The notes beneath the pieces are model-generated. The model was not told the DNA's origin. It saw nothing but the letters and a program-made list of their open reading frames with translations, and did no database searches. A stretch of DNA of 15,834 nt from Alphaproteobacteria bacterium MarineAlpha9_Bin7 (lineage in GTDB: Bacteria > Pseudomonadota > Alphaproteobacteria > UBA7887), in the NCBI GenBank assembly GCA_002938115.1, contig PTKD01000019.1:1-15834 (forward strand). Direction: 5' to 3'. Below, piece by piece: positions 15,427 through 15,834 of the stretch. How positions within the stretch are numbered: position 1 is the first letter of the stretch; each line of letters starts with the position of its first letter. The position numbers and the translations under genes were made by a program.

Positions 15427-15834
15427 GTGCGAAAAGAAAAAGCAACGACTAGTGATGATCTGGGTTCTCGCATCAAGTTGCTAACTTCACTGAACAAACG
15501 GGTGTTTCTGGCTCATATGCGCTGGCCTGTATTGGCGGTCGCATTCTATTTGTCATTGTTTCTTAACCCTGGTGCAGCAGCAGACTCCGCTCCGCCAGAT
15601 TTTTCGGATCTCTCCGAACGCCTGTTGCCGGCGGTGGTAAATATTGCGACAACCCAGGAGGTGAAGGTGCCGCATGGACAGCCGGCGCCAAAATTCCCAC
15701 CTGGTTCTCCATTCGAAGAGTTTTTCAAAGATTTTTTTGAGAAACGCGGCGAGAAGCCACGTCAGCGTGAACCAGGTCCACGTCCTACGTCGCTTGGCTC
15801 TGGGTTCGTGATCAGCTCGGACGGATTTATCGTC
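15427..15834 (+). CDS. degP: DegP/DegQ-type periplasmic serine protease, N-terminal part only
   Basis: The first 136 codons of a Do-family serine protease/chaperone; the window ends inside the gene. After a polar N-terminal stretch (1-30) comes a hydrophobic segment (about 33-48, RWPVLAVAFYLSLFL) ending NPGAAA, a signal peptide or anchor. The mature start DFSDLSERLLPAVVNIATTQ is the usual opening of DegP/DegQ proteases. A loop rich in Phe, Glu and Pro (PFEEFFKDFFEKRGEKPRQR) leads to TSLGSGFVISSDGFIV. This last motif directly precedes the catalytic His region in the family; His, Asp and Ser themselves and any PDZ domains lie outside the window. The start is GTG 15427. The location downstream of hflKC and DUF2065 is common in Alphaproteobacteria. 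Confidence 0.9.
   Translation, partial: MRKEKATTSDDLGSRIKLLTSLNKRVFLAHMRWPVLAVAFYLSLFLNPGAAADSAPPDFSDLSERLLPAVVNIATTQEVKVPHGQPAPKFPPGSPFEEFFKDFFEKRGEKPRQREPGPRPTSLGSGFVISSDGFIV

Overview
The window looks like chromosomal DNA of an alphaproteobacterium of moderate GC content, perhaps related to Rhodospirillales; the order is a guess. The strongest taxonomic sign is a circularly permuted, two-piece tmRNA gene (ssrA), a form typical of Alphaproteobacteria. An alpha-type SspB, a ThyX close to alphaproteobacterial ones and the gene order mrp | hflK-hflC-DUF2065-degP agree with this. I see no insertion sequence, prophage, CRISPR array, rRNA or ordinary tRNA gene.

Left part (1-3481). The 3' portion of selO (protein AMPylase, + strand) enters from the left and converges on a stand-alone acetolactate synthase of the catabolic AlsS/BudB type (- strand), which ends in a likely intrinsic terminator. 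About 465 bp of non-coding DNA follows; it should hold the promoters of the divergent als and asmA genes, and it contains short direct repeats. Middle left (3482-7997): a 1318-residue AsmA-family envelope protein starting at TTG, then a separate gene for a 111-residue secreted protein with two cysteines and a helical tail.

Middle (8077-10738), - strand: ssrA, then sspB, then a class I fumarase. tmRNA tags proteins from stalled ribosomes and SspB delivers tagged proteins to ClpXP, so the tag and its adaptor are encoded side by side. The tag reads ANDNELALAA. thyX (flavin-dependent thymidylate synthase) diverges from ssrA and converges on mrp (Fe-S cluster carrier ATPase); a long inverted repeat lies between thyX and mrp.

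Right part (13044-15834): a + strand membrane and periplasmic quality-control cluster, hflK-hflC (partners of FtsH), a DUF2065 two-helix membrane protein and the start of a DegP/DegQ-type serine protease cut by the window edge. Two proteolysis modules thus lie within about 6 kb: cytoplasmic tagging and delivery (ssrA-sspB) and membrane/periplasmic control (hflKC-degP). Most of the window is housekeeping. The items most worth a second look are the ssrA-sspB junction, the short tag, and the repeats around the asmA and degP starts. I did not find a convincing new multi-gene system.
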